DNA of 64,000 nucleotides from CBDBZX01 sp965213645. Lineage in GTDB: Bacteria > Deinococcota > Deinococci > Deinococcales > Trueperaceae. The DNA lies in NCBI GenBank assembly GCA_965213645.1, contig CBDBZX010000002.1, forward strand, positions 930,001 to 994,000, given 5' to 3'. Made by a program: the position numbers and the translations under genes. Under the pieces are notes generated by a model that worked only from the letters and a program-made list of their open reading frames with translations, was not told the origin of the DNA and ran no database searches. Shown one piece after another: positions 14,625-24,107 of the stretch (positions within the stretch are counted from its first letter, which is position 1; each line of letters starts with the position of its first letter).

Positions 14625-16460
14625 ATGAGAAGAACCCTCTCCGTTTTCACCTTTGTGGCTTTTATGCTGGGAGGTGCGGCGTTTGCTGGGCCAGAGGACA
14701 ACAGTCTGGTCATCGGCGCGTCGCAAGAGCCTACCGCGTTCGGCGGTGACTTTTTAGATGTCTTGGGCAACCAAGCGATTAAGAGCGAGCTAGAACTCTA
14801 CTTGTTTCCCGAGCTTATCGGCACCGACCTCAACAGCGAATCTACCGCCGTGATGGTCACTGAAGTGCCGACTGAAGAGAATGGCCGCGTGCGCTTCTCG
14901 GACATCGGCGACGGTCAGCGCCGCCTAGAAATCGACCTCACCTTGCGCGACGACCTCACCTGGTCGGACGGCGAGGCGCTCAACACTGACGACGTGCAGT
15001 TCTACTACGACGTTGGCAAGTTCGAGGGGATGCCCGTCTTGGACCCGGAGTATTGGGAGCGCATCAACCTAGAGGTGCAAGACGAGCAGAACATGACGGT
15101 CTCCTTTGAGCCTGCCTTTAATACCGACCTCATCGGCCCCCCTATCTTTTACGCGCCTGAGCATGTCATGAGAGACACTTGGGAGGAGACCAAAGCTACC
15201 GCTGAGGGACAAGAGGGCGAGCAGCTCAACGAGACCCTGACGAGCTTTTTCACCGAATTCTCTACGCCCAACGCCATCAACCAAGGCCGCATGGTCTACT
15301 CTGGTCCTTTCACTGCGACCCGCTGGGCCCCTGGCTCCTCGGTCACGATGCAGCGCAACCCGAACTTCTTTATCGACCCACCAGGGGGTAGCGACAGCTA
15401 CGTGCAGAGCGTCGAGTACGTCTTTTTCAGTGATACGAACGCTTTAGAGATCGGCATTTTAGGCGGCTCCATCGACGCGACCTCTTCCGTCGCGCTCACC
15501 TTCGACCAAGGCCGCTCGCCGCAGCTCGCCGCAAGAAGCGCAGGCCGCTTCGACATCTACTTCGTGCCAAGCCCTATCTGGGAGCACATGGAGATCAACA
15601 AGTTCACGGATGTGCAAAAGGTCAGCGACCTCCAGTTGGGCGATCCCCGCACCCGTCAGGCGCTCCTTCACGCCATTGACCGTCAAGGCTTGGTGGACGC
15701 GCTTTACGAAGGCTTGCAGCCCGTCTCGGACACCTGGATTAACCCCAACCACCCCTTCTACAGCGATGACGTCACCAGCTATGAGTATGACCCTGAGCGG
15801 GCAGCACAACTCTTTGAAGAGTTGGGTTGGACGATGCAAAACGGCGTCTTGACCCGTCAAGTGGATGGTCGCAGCGTACCGTTTGAACTCGAGTTCGTCA
15901 CCACCGCCGGTAACGCGATTCGCGAGCGCGTCCAGCAGTTTATCGCGGACGACCTCTCCCAGACTGGCGTGCGCGTCAACATCAATAACGCGCCCTCTTC
16001 GGTTGTATTCGGCGACGAGTTCTTCACCCGCGCCTATAACGGTTCTTGGACAGGCTCCTTTATGTTCGCCTGGATTTCCACCCCGGTGGAAAAAGGTGAC
16101 CTCTACGCCTGCGAATTCATCCCGACGCCTGAGAACAACTTTCAAGGGCAAAACGTCGGCAACTGGTGCAACGAAGAGTTCGAAGCGCTCCGCGACCAGG
16201 CGATCATCGAGTTCGACTTGGATGAAGCGGCCAATATCTTCGCGCAGATGCAAGAGGTCTGGGCGAACGAACTTCCCACCTTGCCGCTCTACTTCCGTTC
16301 TACGCCGCTCGTGACGGCGACAGGGCTCGTCAACTACGTCTCGAACACCTATGTCAACCTCTACGGCTATCCGCCCGCCGAGCCGTGGCTCGTCGGCTGG
16401 GAGGAAAACGGCGCACAGCAAGTTTATGACCAAGCGGACTTCGCGCTGACACTCGAGTAA
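14625..16460 (+). CDS. Peptide ABC transporter substrate-binding protein
   Basis: A 611-residue family-5 extracellular solute-binding protein (DppA/OppA type). It has a Sec signal peptide with probable cleavage after AAFA, and no lipobox cysteine, so it is likely free in the periplasm. Family features include LTWSDGEALNTDDVQFYYD near residue 110 and the two-lobe architecture with LGDPRTRQALLHAIDRQGLVDALYEG (about 345-370). It delivers peptides or related solutes to the two permeases that follow. AGGAGG precedes the ATG. A strong hairpin after the stop probably lets less transcription reach the permeases. The substrate cannot be deduced. Confidence 0.93.
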   Translation: MRRTLSVFTFVAFMLGGAAFAGPEDNSLVIGASQEPTAFGGDFLDVLGNQAIKSELELYLFPELIGTDLNSESTAVMVTEVPTEENGRVRFSDIGDGQRRLEIDLTLRDDLTWSDGEALNTDDVQFYYDVGKFEGMPVLDPEYWERINLEVQDEQNMTVSFEPAFNTDLIGPPIFYAPEHVMRDTWEETKATAEGQEGEQLNETLTSFFTEFSTPNAINQGRMVYSGPFTATRWAPGSSVTMQRNPNFFIDPPGGSDSYVQSVEYVFFSDTNALEIGILGGSIDATSSVALTFDQGRSPQLAARSAGRFDIYFVPSPIWEHMEINKFTDVQKVSDLQLGDPRTRQALLHAIDRQGLVDALYEGLQPVSDTWINPNHPFYSDDVTSYEYDPERAAQLFEELGWTMQNGVLTRQVDGRSVPFELEFVTTAGNAIRERVQQFIADDLSQTGVRVNINNAPSSVVFGDEFFTRAYNGSWTGSFMFAWISTPVEKGDLYACEFIPTPENNFQGQNVGNWCNEEFEALRDQAIIEFDLDEAANIFAQMQEVWANELPTLPLYFRSTPLVTATGLVNYVSNTYVNLYGYPPAEPWLVGWEENGAQQVYDQADFALTLE

Positions 16461-16468
16461 ACCCTCTC

Positions 16469-16498
16469 AGGGGCTTAGGCCATCAGGTCTAAGCCTCT
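16469..16498 (+). terminator. Hairpin between binding protein and permease genes (attenuator)
   Basis: AGGGGCTTAG and CTAAGCCTCT form a 10-bp stem with one G-U pair, followed by ATTTTACC. It probably makes the binding protein more abundant than the permeases. Confidence 0.7.
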
Positions 16499-16517
16499 AT
16501 TTTACCTGTGACCAACT

Positions 16518-17528
16518 ATGCTTAACTACACCCTACGCCGAACCTTCCAGATGCTGCCGCTGCTACTTTTTGCGTCACTAGCTATCTACGTCCTCGTCGC
16601 GCTGCAACCCGGCGACCCTTTAGACGAGATCAGGCGCAACAACCCGCGCATCACCCCCGAGCAGTTCGCGGCCTTGCGGCAAGCCTACGGCTTGGACCAG
16701 CCCATCCACGTGCGCTACTTCAAGTGGTTGGGGCGAGCCGTGCAGGGCAACTTGGGCTCGTCGCGCACCTACGGCGTGGACGCCTTCGACTTCATCTTTA
16801 ACCAGCGGCTACCGCGCACCTTACTGCTCACCATCGCCTCGCTGCTGTTGTCGCTGCTCATCGCTATACCTGTGGGTATCTATTCAGCCGTGCGTCAGTA
16901 TTCCAAAACGGACTATCTGATTACCTTTCTGACCTTTATCGGCTTCTCTACCCCCGTATTCTTTTTGGGAATCTTGCTCCTCTACTTCTTTGCGCTCTTG
17001 CTCCCCGAAACGTTCAGTTGGTTTCCCCGCTTCCCCGTGCGCGGCGTGCCCAACGTGCTGTGGTCTGACATTGAAAATGGTCGCATCACCTTTTGGACCT
17101 ACATCGGCCAGTGGACGTATCACCTCATCTTGCCCGTCCTGACGCTTTCCGGTATCCAGATGGCCTCCTGGACGCGCTTTATGCGGGCGAGCTTGCTGGA
17201 AAACTTAAATCAAGACTTCATCCGCACTGCCCGCTCCAAAGGCTTAAACGAGCGCAAAGTCATCTACAAACACGCCTTGCGCAACAGCCTCATCCCCATC
17301 GTGACCTTGGTCGGCCTCGCCATCCCAGGGCTCTTCAACGGCGCACTCATCACCGAGACCATCTTCTCGTACCCCGGCATGGGCCGCGCGATTTTCGACG
17401 CGCTCATCAGCAAGGACTACAACGTCGCGATGGCTGCGCTCGTCTTTTTAGCCATCCTGACCATCGTCTTCAACCTTGTCGCTGACCTCATGTACGCCGT
17501 CGTTGACCCGCGCATCAGGTACAGTTAG
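16518..17528 (+). CDS. Peptide ABC transporter permease, DppB/OppB type
   Basis: A 336-residue inner-membrane protein starting with the usual MLNYTLRRTFQMLPLLLFASLAIYVL helix, followed by about five more helices. The cytoplasmic EAA loop, which contacts the ATPase, is visible as RTARSKGLNERKVIYKHALRNSLIP. The end VVDPRIRYS is the family signature. It pairs with the next permease to form the channel. It lies 57 bases after the binding protein gene, behind the attenuator hairpin. Confidence 0.95.
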   Translation: MLNYTLRRTFQMLPLLLFASLAIYVLVALQPGDPLDEIRRNNPRITPEQFAALRQAYGLDQPIHVRYFKWLGRAVQGNLGSSRTYGVDAFDFIFNQRLPRTLLLTIASLLLSLLIAIPVGIYSAVRQYSKTDYLITFLTFIGFSTPVFFLGILLLYFFALLLPETFSWFPRFPVRGVPNVLWSDIENGRITFWTYIGQWTYHLILPVLTLSGIQMASWTRFMRASLLENLNQDFIRTARSKGLNERKVIYKHALRNSLIPIVTLVGLAIPGLFNGALITETIFSYPGMGRAIFDALISKDYNVAMAALVFLAILTIVFNLVADLMYAVVDPRIRYS

Positions 17529-17538
17529 GAGGTTGGCG

Positions 17539-18768
17539 TTGGCAACAACTTTACCCAACAAGGACGCGCCGCAAACGTCCAAAGGCAGCCAGTCCGCCTT
17601 AGCGCTCGCCTGGCGGCAGTTCACCAAACACCGCTTAGCGATGTTCTCGCTCGGCGTGCTCACCCTACTCATCCTTATGGCGATTTTCGCGCCCTACGTC
17701 GCGCCCTACGACCCTTTGGCACAACCGAGGGGCGGCAACTTGCGCGAGCAGTTCTTCCAGCCGCCGAGCCGCGAGCATCTCTTAGGTACGGACGACTTAG
17801 GCCGCGATATGCTCTCGCGCCTCATCTTCGGCGCACGCATCTCGCTCTTAGTGGGCTTCGCCGTCGCCATCATCAATGTGATGCTCGGCGTCGTGCTAGG
17901 AACACTCGCAGGCTACTTCTCCAACCGGCCCTTTAGGTTCTATCTAGGACCTCTCAACCGCGAGGCGCGTGGCTGGGAGTCCGTCCGCTTCTCCATCTGG
18001 CGCGTGCTGAGTTGGCTGCTCTTCTACGCCGCGCTCTACTTTACGGCGAGCCTCGCCTGGACGCTGGCAGGGCCAGCGGTGCGTGAGGGCTTTGGTGGAG
18101 AGTGGACTTCGGGCAACATCTTTGCGGCTGCTGCGCTCGCCGTGACGTGGCTCGTGGTGGCGGCGGGCGCGGTCTGGGGTATTTTCGGACGTTTCCTCCT
18201 AGATTTGGACATCGTCATCAGCCGTATCATCGACTTCTTCTTGACTATCCCCAGCTTGCCCCTCCTGCTCGTCTTGTCGGCGCTGCTGCGCGACCCGCAG
18301 ACGGGCTTCGGAAGCTGGGCGCAAGCGACCTTCGGCGACGCCTACTCGGTGGTGATCATCATCTTTATCCTGGCGCTCTTCGGCTGGATTACGAGCGCTC
18401 GCCTTATTCGCGGCTCGATTTTAACCCTCCGCGAGCAAGACTTCGCGGCGGCGGCGAAAGCCTTAGGCGCGTCCGAGTTCCGCATCATGTTTCGCCACCT
18501 CAGCGCCAACGCGCTCGCGCCCGTCATCGTTGAGGGGACGCTGGCGGTTGGCACGGCGATTTTGGTTGAAGCGGCGCTCTCGTTTTTAGGCTTCGGCATC
18601 CAGCCGCCCGTGGCGACCTGGGGCAACATGCTCACCAACGCTCAAAACTACATCTTCTTCGCGCCCTGGCTGGCCTTTCCGCCCGGCATCATGATCGTGA
18701 TCACGGTGCTCGCGATTAACTACATTGGTGACGGGATGCGCGACGCTTTTGACCCGAGGAGTCAGTGA
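17539..18768 (+). CDS. Peptide ABC transporter permease, DppC/OppC type, with large insertion
   Basis: A 409-residue protein, about 100 longer than usual for DppC. After the N-terminal FTKHRLAMFSLGVLTLLILMAIFAPY helix and LGTDDLGRDMLSRLIFG come GFAVAIINVMLGVVLGTLAGYF, and then an extra segment (about residues 120-225) with two hydrophobic stretches (WRVLSWLLFYAALYF and NIFAAAALAVTWLVVAAGAVWGIF) before DFFLTIPSLPLLLVLS. The EAA loop is LREQDFAAAAKALGASEFRIMFRHL. TTG at 17539 is the start because AGGAGG ends seven bases before it. It pairs with the preceding permease. Confidence 0.92.
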   Translation: MATTLPNKDAPQTSKGSQSALALAWRQFTKHRLAMFSLGVLTLLILMAIFAPYVAPYDPLAQPRGGNLREQFFQPPSREHLLGTDDLGRDMLSRLIFGARISLLVGFAVAIINVMLGVVLGTLAGYFSNRPFRFYLGPLNREARGWESVRFSIWRVLSWLLFYAALYFTASLAWTLAGPAVREGFGGEWTSGNIFAAAALAVTWLVVAAGAVWGIFGRFLLDLDIVISRIIDFFLTIPSLPLLLVLSALLRDPQTGFGSWAQATFGDAYSVVIIIFILALFGWITSARLIRGSILTLREQDFAAAAKALGASEFRIMFRHLSANALAPVIVEGTLAVGTAILVEAALSFLGFGIQPPVATWGNMLTNAQNYIFFAPWLAFPPGIMIVITVLAINYIGDGMRDAFDPRSQ

Positions 18769-18988
18769 GGTTGATGTGCGTGAAGCGGTCTTTACCGCGC
18801 TTAGAAACGTCTCACCTGTGGGCTTGCTACACTTTAGCTATACGTTTCGAATGGAGGGATGACCGAGCCCAACGTCCTGTTACTTGATTTTATCAAACTT
18901 CCCAGGTTAGCCTAATAAGCGAATCAAAATTTACCTAAGTCACAAGATACCCGTAGTTATGTATCTACCCATTTCAGGAGGCGTAATT

Positions 18989-20790
18989 GTGAAAAAACTC
19001 TCAGTTATTTTAGTTCTTTCGTTGCTCTTCGGTGTAGCCGCTGCGCAAGAGGAACAGTTGAGAATCCTTTTGTCTACCCCGATGAGTGGTCGGCAGCCCC
19101 AAGCGAGGCGCAACCGGGTGGACAATTCCGTGCGTACAGTATCAGTGATTTCGATTCGTTCAACCCCTTTACCGTGTCGTCCTCACCTGATTTGCCTAAC
19201 GATGGGATGACTCGAGGGTCTGGAAACAACGGCTTGGTGATTCGTAATCCTTACGAATTGAGTGAGTGGATTCCCTATATGGCGGAGAGCTATGAGATGT
19301 CGGAGGACAACACCAGCGTCACCTTCCAAATTCGCCAGGGGATGCGCTTTAGCGACGGCGAAGAGATCACGGCTGATGATTGGGTAACGACCCACCGCAT
19401 TCACACCGATGAAGCTGTGGGCTCCAACTCCTACAGCAGCTTTTTCGTCGGCGCAGAGAATGAACCTGTCACAGTGGAAAAGCTCGGTGACTACGAGTTA
19501 CGTATTAACTTTCCTCAGCCGGATGTAAGCGCCCTGTCCATCTCGTCGTATACGCCTTGGCCCGACCATATCTTCGGTCCGGTCTACGAAGAGGGCGGCG
19601 CAGAAGCGATTCAGGCGATGTGGTCGCTCAGCGATGACGTTAGCACCTTTGTCTCCCCAGGTCCCTTTATGACGCAACGCTATGTTCCTGGCGAGCGAGC
19701 AGTCTTCGCTCGTAATCCTTACTTCGGTACGTGGAACGTAGACAGCGCAGGCAACCAGCTTCCTTACTTAGAGGGTCTTACCGTTTCTCTTTTACCTGAC
19801 TTAAATGCGGCGCTTGCTGCGTATTTGGCGAGCAACACGGACATCGCCCCAGCCTCAACGGTCGATCAGATTCAGCAGATTCAGCAGGCGATACAGGGTG
19901 GACAGCTCGACGCGACCTTGCTCCCTAATAAGAGCGGTCTAGCTAGCTCACAGTGGATTGTCTTTAATTGGAACCGCGCAGATGCACCCTTTAAGCAAGA
20001 GCTTTTCCGCAGTGAAGATTTTCGCTATGCGATGAGCCACCTGGCGGACCGCGAAGCGATGGTGCGCCTTGTCTACGGCGGTTTAGGTCAGCCCATCTAC
20101 TCAGGCGTGTATCCCGTTTTAGACGCAGTGGCAAAACCCCGACCTCACGACCTACCCTTACGACCCTGAACGCGCCACCCAACTTCTCGCCGGGCTCGGT
20201 TTTACGGAGCGCGACAGTGAGGGCGTTCTCGTCAACGCCGAAGGTCAGCGTTTAGAGTTCAACCTCATTACGAACGCAGGTAACAACCAGCGTGAGCAAC
20301 TCGCCCAGATTTTCGCGGACACGGCGGCTGAGGTCGGCGTTAGGATCAATGTTCGCCCAATCGCCTTTGAAGTCTTAGTGGAGCAGTTGACCGCGCAGGC
20401 TGATGAGCGCGGCTTTGACGCGATTCTGCTTGGTTTAACGGGCGGCGACATCGACTGGCCGTTCGGCACGAACGTCATCCCTTGCGGTACGAACCTGCAC
20501 GCTTGGAACTACCCTGAGGACGGCGAGTGCTTAACCCCGCAGGAAACGCTAGCCGAAACGCTCTACTACCGAGGTCGTCGCCAGCTTGACTTTGAAGAGC
20601 GGCAGCAGACGGGCTACGAATTGCAAGAGGTCTTGAGCGAGTTGCAGGGCTTCGTTCAGCTTGCGCGCCCTCCTATAACCCGACCTGGAACAACCGCATG
20701 GCAGGCAACTATCCCGAGGAGATCATTACCTCGTTGCTTAATAGCGCCTTGTTTGGACCTCGAGACCCCGCCCTTACCTTCGTCCGCTAA
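18989..20790 (+). pseudogene. Second peptide-binding protein gene, broken by three frameshifts
   Basis: The reading starts at GTG after AGGAGG with a signal peptide (KKLSVILVLSLLFGVAAAQ). It then needs changes of frame near 19057, near 20135 (at AAAACCCC) and near 20662-20669 to give one continuous family-5 solute-binding protein of about 600 residues. Recognisable pieces are NPFVYPDEWSAAPS, IRQGMRFSDGEEITADDW, YDPERATQLLAGLGF and the end SALFGPRDPALTF. Each segment is well preserved, so the damage is recent or technical. The gene has its own ribosome site, an attenuator hairpin after it and two intact permeases downstream, so it was, or is, the binding protein of that system. Confidence 0.88.
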
Positions 20791-20818
20791 ATGACCCACG
20801 TTCACATATAGCATCACC

Positions 20819-20847
20819 GTAAGGTGGCCTTAATTGGGCCACCTTAC
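20819..20847 (+). terminator. Hairpin between second binding protein gene and its permeases
   Basis: GTAAGGTGGCC and its exact complement (11 bp) with a 7-base loop, followed by TCCCTATTTTC. It has the same position as the hairpin at 16469. Confidence 0.75.
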
Positions 20848-20877
20848 TCCCTATTTTCTGACCCCTTACGGAGCACC

Positions 20878-21852
20878 ATGACCGCATTTATTATCCGCAG
20901 AATCTTGAGCGCGATTCCTACCCTTTTCGGGTGTAGTTTGTTGGTCTTTTTTATCACCCAGGCTGCCCCCGGCGACTTTTTGAGCACCCGCCAACTCAGC
21001 TTGCCACCGGAGACCATCGCCAACTTGCGGCGCGTCTTCGGCTTGGACGAGCCCATCCATATTCAGTATCTTCTCTGGGTTCGTAATCTGCTCCAGGGCG
21101 ACTTCGGCACGTCCTTTACCTACCGTGCGCCCGTCCTAGAGGTCATCATGCCGCGCATCCTCAATTCACTTTATCTGGTGCTCCTCTCGACCTTTTTTCT
21201 CTACCTCATCGCGATTCCGGTGGGCGTGTATGGCGCGGTCAGGCAGTACAGTCTGGGCGACAAGATTACGAGCCTTATCAGCTACTTCTTCTTGGGCATC
21301 CCTAGCTTCTTCTTCGCGCTCATCGCGATTTACCTTATCTTGCAACTTAATTTTGCGACGGGTTGGGGCATCCCGATTTCGGGGATGACCTCGCCTAACC
21401 ACGCCACGCTGAGCCCTGTAGGTAAATTCCTCGACGTGGCCGCGCATATTATGATTCCAGCGCTCGTCGTGGTCTTAGGTGATATCGCGGGCTTTAGCCG
21501 CTATATGCGCGGCCAGATGCTGGAATATTTGGGTGCAGACTATATTCGCACGGCACGCTCTAAGGGTCTGCGCGAATATGTAGTTGTCTATAAACACGCC
21601 CTTCGCAACGCAGTCATCCCTTTCGTCGCTACGATTGGCGGATTGCTGCCTATGCTCTTTACGGGGGCGGGCTTTGTAGAGGTTGTTTTCGGCTACCCTG
21701 GCATCACCCCGATGTTTCTAAGCGCGATTACTCAGCAGGATGTCTTTATTATCGCGGGCTTCGGCATGATCAGCGCCGTGTTGCTTATTGTTGGTAACCT
21801 TTTGGGCGATATTTTGCTGAGCGTCGTTGACCCGAGGATTCAGTATGGCTAG
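20878..21852 (+). CDS. Peptide ABC transporter permease, DppB/OppB type (second system)
   Basis: A 324-residue membrane protein beginning MTAFIIRRILSAIPTLFGCSLLVFFITQAAPGDF. The EAA loop RTARSKGLREYVVVYKHALRNAVIP and the terminal VVDPRIQYG are family marks. The ATG at 20878 is preferred to an upstream in-frame start because the family N terminus begins there and a GGAG site precedes it. The stop overlaps the next ATG (ATGGCTAG), so the two permeases are coupled. Confidence 0.94.
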   Translation: MTAFIIRRILSAIPTLFGCSLLVFFITQAAPGDFLSTRQLSLPPETIANLRRVFGLDEPIHIQYLLWVRNLLQGDFGTSFTYRAPVLEVIMPRILNSLYLVLLSTFFLYLIAIPVGVYGAVRQYSLGDKITSLISYFFLGIPSFFFALIAIYLILQLNFATGWGIPISGMTSPNHATLSPVGKFLDVAAHIMIPALVVVLGDIAGFSRYMRGQMLEYLGADYIRTARSKGLREYVVVYKHALRNAVIPFVATIGGLLPMLFTGAGFVEVVFGYPGITPMFLSAITQQDVFIIAGFGMISAVLLIVGNLLGDILLSVVDPRIQYG

Positions 21853-22990
21853 CTCAGCGTCCACCTCGCCGGAACGCTCAGAGGAGCGGACATCGCGCCA
21901 AGCCGAGTCTCAGACACAGATCGCTTGGCAACAGTTTCGCAAGCACCGCTTGGCGCTCATTGGCGGCGTCATCCTCATTGCGCTCTTTCTTATGGCGATT
22001 TTTGCCCCTTTTATCGCACCCTATAACCTCAACTTCTACAGCCGCTCACAAATTACCAGCTTTCAACCACCTACCCCCATTCAGTTTCGGGACCCGGACA
22101 CAGGGGCAGTGGTGCGCCCGTTTGTGTACGGCTACGAGGAAGAACTGGACATGGAGACCTTTCAAACGGTCTATGCGCCTCAGCTCGATGAGCGCTACCC
22201 CGTCCGCTTTTTTACCGAGGGCGCACCTTATAAAATTCTAGGGCTTATCCCCGGTAATATTCACCTCTTTGGGGTGGAGCAGCCGGGGCGCATTTTTCTC
22301 TTTGGCGCGGACAACTTAGGGCGTGACCTCTTCAGCCGCGTCATGTTCGCCGCGCAGATTTCCTTGACCATCGGGTTTGGCGCAACCGCGCTCAGTTTTG
22401 CTATTTCTATCGTTTTAGGCGGCCTTGCTGGTTATTTCGGCGGCTGGCTAGACGAACTCGTCATGCGCCTCATTGAGGTCATTTCAGCTATTCCTAGCCT
22501 GTTCTTGCTGCTCTCGCTCCGCGCCATTTTTCCCATTGACATGAATCCTATCCTCATTTTGTATCTGATTCTTGGAATCCTTGCGCTCATCGGTTGGGGA
22601 AACTTAGCGCGGGTGGTGCGCGGGCAGATGCTCACCACTAGAGAACTCGACTACGTTCAGGCGGCGAGATCGTTGGGCGCAAATACAGGACGCATTGTCT
22701 TTAAGCACATGCTGCCCTCAATCTACAGCTATCTCATTGTGGCGCTCTCCATCACCGTACCGACTTACATCTTGGTGGAGTCAGGACTGAGTTTCTTAGG
22801 TTTAGGTGTGGTCGAACCCTTTGCGAGTTGGGGGTCATTGCTGGCGCAGGCGCAACAAGGGGGGTTCGCTTCGATTACGCAGCGCCCTTGGGTGCTGATC
22901 CCCGGCTTTTTTATCGTTTTGACCATCCTTAGCTTTCAGCTTCTCGGGGACGGGCTGCGAGACGCCTTTGACCCGCGCAAGCGGCAGTGA
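21845..22990 (+). CDS. Peptide ABC transporter permease, DppC/OppC type, with periplasmic insertion
   Basis: A 381-residue permease. After the first helix (LALIGGVILIALFLMAIFAPF) about 85 extra residues (from FYSRSQITSFQPPTPIQF to the LFGADNLGRDLFSRV motif) form a hydrophilic, probably periplasmic domain not present in standard DppC. It then follows the usual helices, with the EAA loop LTTRELDYVQAARSLGANTGRIVFKHMLP. The extra domain may contact its own binding protein. The ATG overlaps the stop of the first permease. A hairpin follows the gene. Confidence 0.92.
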   Translation: MASSASTSPERSEERTSRQAESQTQIAWQQFRKHRLALIGGVILIALFLMAIFAPFIAPYNLNFYSRSQITSFQPPTPIQFRDPDTGAVVRPFVYGYEEELDMETFQTVYAPQLDERYPVRFFTEGAPYKILGLIPGNIHLFGVEQPGRIFLFGADNLGRDLFSRVMFAAQISLTIGFGATALSFAISIVLGGLAGYFGGWLDELVMRLIEVISAIPSLFLLLSLRAIFPIDMNPILILYLILGILALIGWGNLARVVRGQMLTTRELDYVQAARSLGANTGRIVFKHMLPSIYSYLIVALSITVPTYILVESGLSFLGLGVVEPFASWGSLLAQAQQGGFASITQRPWVLIPGFFIVLTILSFQLLGDGLRDAFDPRKRQ

Positions 22991-22997
22991 AAAGTGC

Positions 22998-23016
22998 TCA
23001 GGGGAGAAACCCCTGA
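22998..23016 (+). terminator. Terminator-like hairpin after the second permease pair
   Basis: TCAGGGG, a 5-base loop and CCCCTGA, followed by AAGAACCTCTCTTTTT. The ATPase genes start 80 bases later, with a TACAAT box at 23066-23071. Confidence 0.6.
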
Positions 23017-23096
23017 AAGAACCTCTCTTTTTACGTACCTCTGTAAGTGAAGCCACACAATCAGGTACAATACGCGCATGACAAGGAGCATACATC

Positions 23097-24107
23097 ATGG
23101 CTGACTCCGACAAACTTTTAGAGGTCAACAACCTCAAAACCTATTTCGATACGGACGACGGCACGGTCAAAGCCGTGGACGGCGTGAGTTTTCACATCGA
23201 CCGGGGCGAAACGCTCGCCGTGGTGGGCGAGTCGGGCTCGGGTAAGTCGGTGACAAGCCTGTCCATCATGCGCCTCATCGCGCAGCCCCCCGGACGCATC
23301 GCCGACGGCGAAATCCTCTTTGAAGGGGAGGATTTGGTCAAGAAGAGCGAAGCGCAGATGCGCAAAATTCGCGGCAACGACATCTCGATGATCTTTCAGG
23401 AGCCGATGACGAGCCTTAACCCGGTCTATACGGTGGGCGACCAAATTGCCGAAGCGATTGTCTTGCACCAGAACAAGAACCGCCGCCAAGCGATGAAGCT
23501 CGCCGCTGAGATGCTCGACCTAGTCGGCATCCCGGAGCCGGGCAAGCGCGTGCACGAGTATCCGCACCAGATGTCGGGGGGGATGCGCCAGCGGGTGATG
23601 ATCGCGATGGCCTTATCGTGTGGGCCTAAGCTCTTGGTCGCCGACGAGCCGACCACGGCGCTGGACGTGACGATTCAGGCGCAGATTTTGGACCTCATGC
23701 GCAAATTGCAAAAAGAGATCGGCATGAGCATCCTCTTCATCACGCACGACTTGGGCGTGGTCGCGGAGATTGCCGACCGCGTGGTGGTCATGTACGCAGG
23801 TCGCGCCGTGGAAGAGGCGGACGTCGAGACGATTTACGCTGAGCCGCAGATGCCCTACACATTAGGGCTCTTGAACTCGATTCCCCGCGTGGACAAAGCG
23901 GCGGAGGAGCAAGAGCGGCTCCAGGCCATCCCCGGCAACGTTCCGAACCCCTTGTACTTGCCCGCTGGTTGCTCCTTTCACCCGCGCTGCCGCTTCGCCA
24001 TTGACGAGTGCAAAGAGGCGGTGCCACCCTTGGAAAATACGGGCGGTGGTCACATGGTGCGCTGTATCCGTTGGAATGATTTGACGCTCGAGGAGAAAGT
24101 AGCATGA
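23097..24107 (+). CDS. Peptide ABC transporter ATPase, DppD/OppD type
   Basis: A 336-residue ATPase with Walker A GESGSGKS (about residues 43-50), Q loop at MIFQEPMTSLNP, signature MSGGMRQRVMIA, Walker B LLVADEPTTALDV and H-loop ITHDLGVV. The oligopeptide-specific C-terminal extension with a cysteine cluster (GCSFHPRCRFAIDEC) is present; this region carries an iron-sulfur site in some family members. It energises the permeases together with the next protein. AAGGAG precedes the ATG. Its stop overlaps the next start (ATGA). Confidence 0.95.
   Translation: MADSDKLLEVNNLKTYFDTDDGTVKAVDGVSFHIDRGETLAVVGESGSGKSVTSLSIMRLIAQPPGRIADGEILFEGEDLVKKSEAQMRKIRGNDISMIFQEPMTSLNPVYTVGDQIAEAIVLHQNKNRRQAMKLAAEMLDLVGIPEPGKRVHEYPHQMSGGMRQRVMIAMALSCGPKLLVADEPTTALDVTIQAQILDLMRKLQKEIGMSILFITHDLGVVAEIADRVVVMYAGRAVEEADVETIYAEPQMPYTLGLLNSIPRVDKAAEEQERLQAIPGNVPNPLYLPAGCSFHPRCRFAIDECKEAVPPLENTGGGHMVRCIRWNDLTLEEKVA

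Noticed and set aside
15459..16433. 324-codon minus-strand frame opposite the first peptide-binding protein
   Set aside because: It is the antisense shadow of a clearly conserved solute-binding protein; the composition (poor in membrane or catalytic motifs, rich in Val, Arg, Asp) is typical of shadows.
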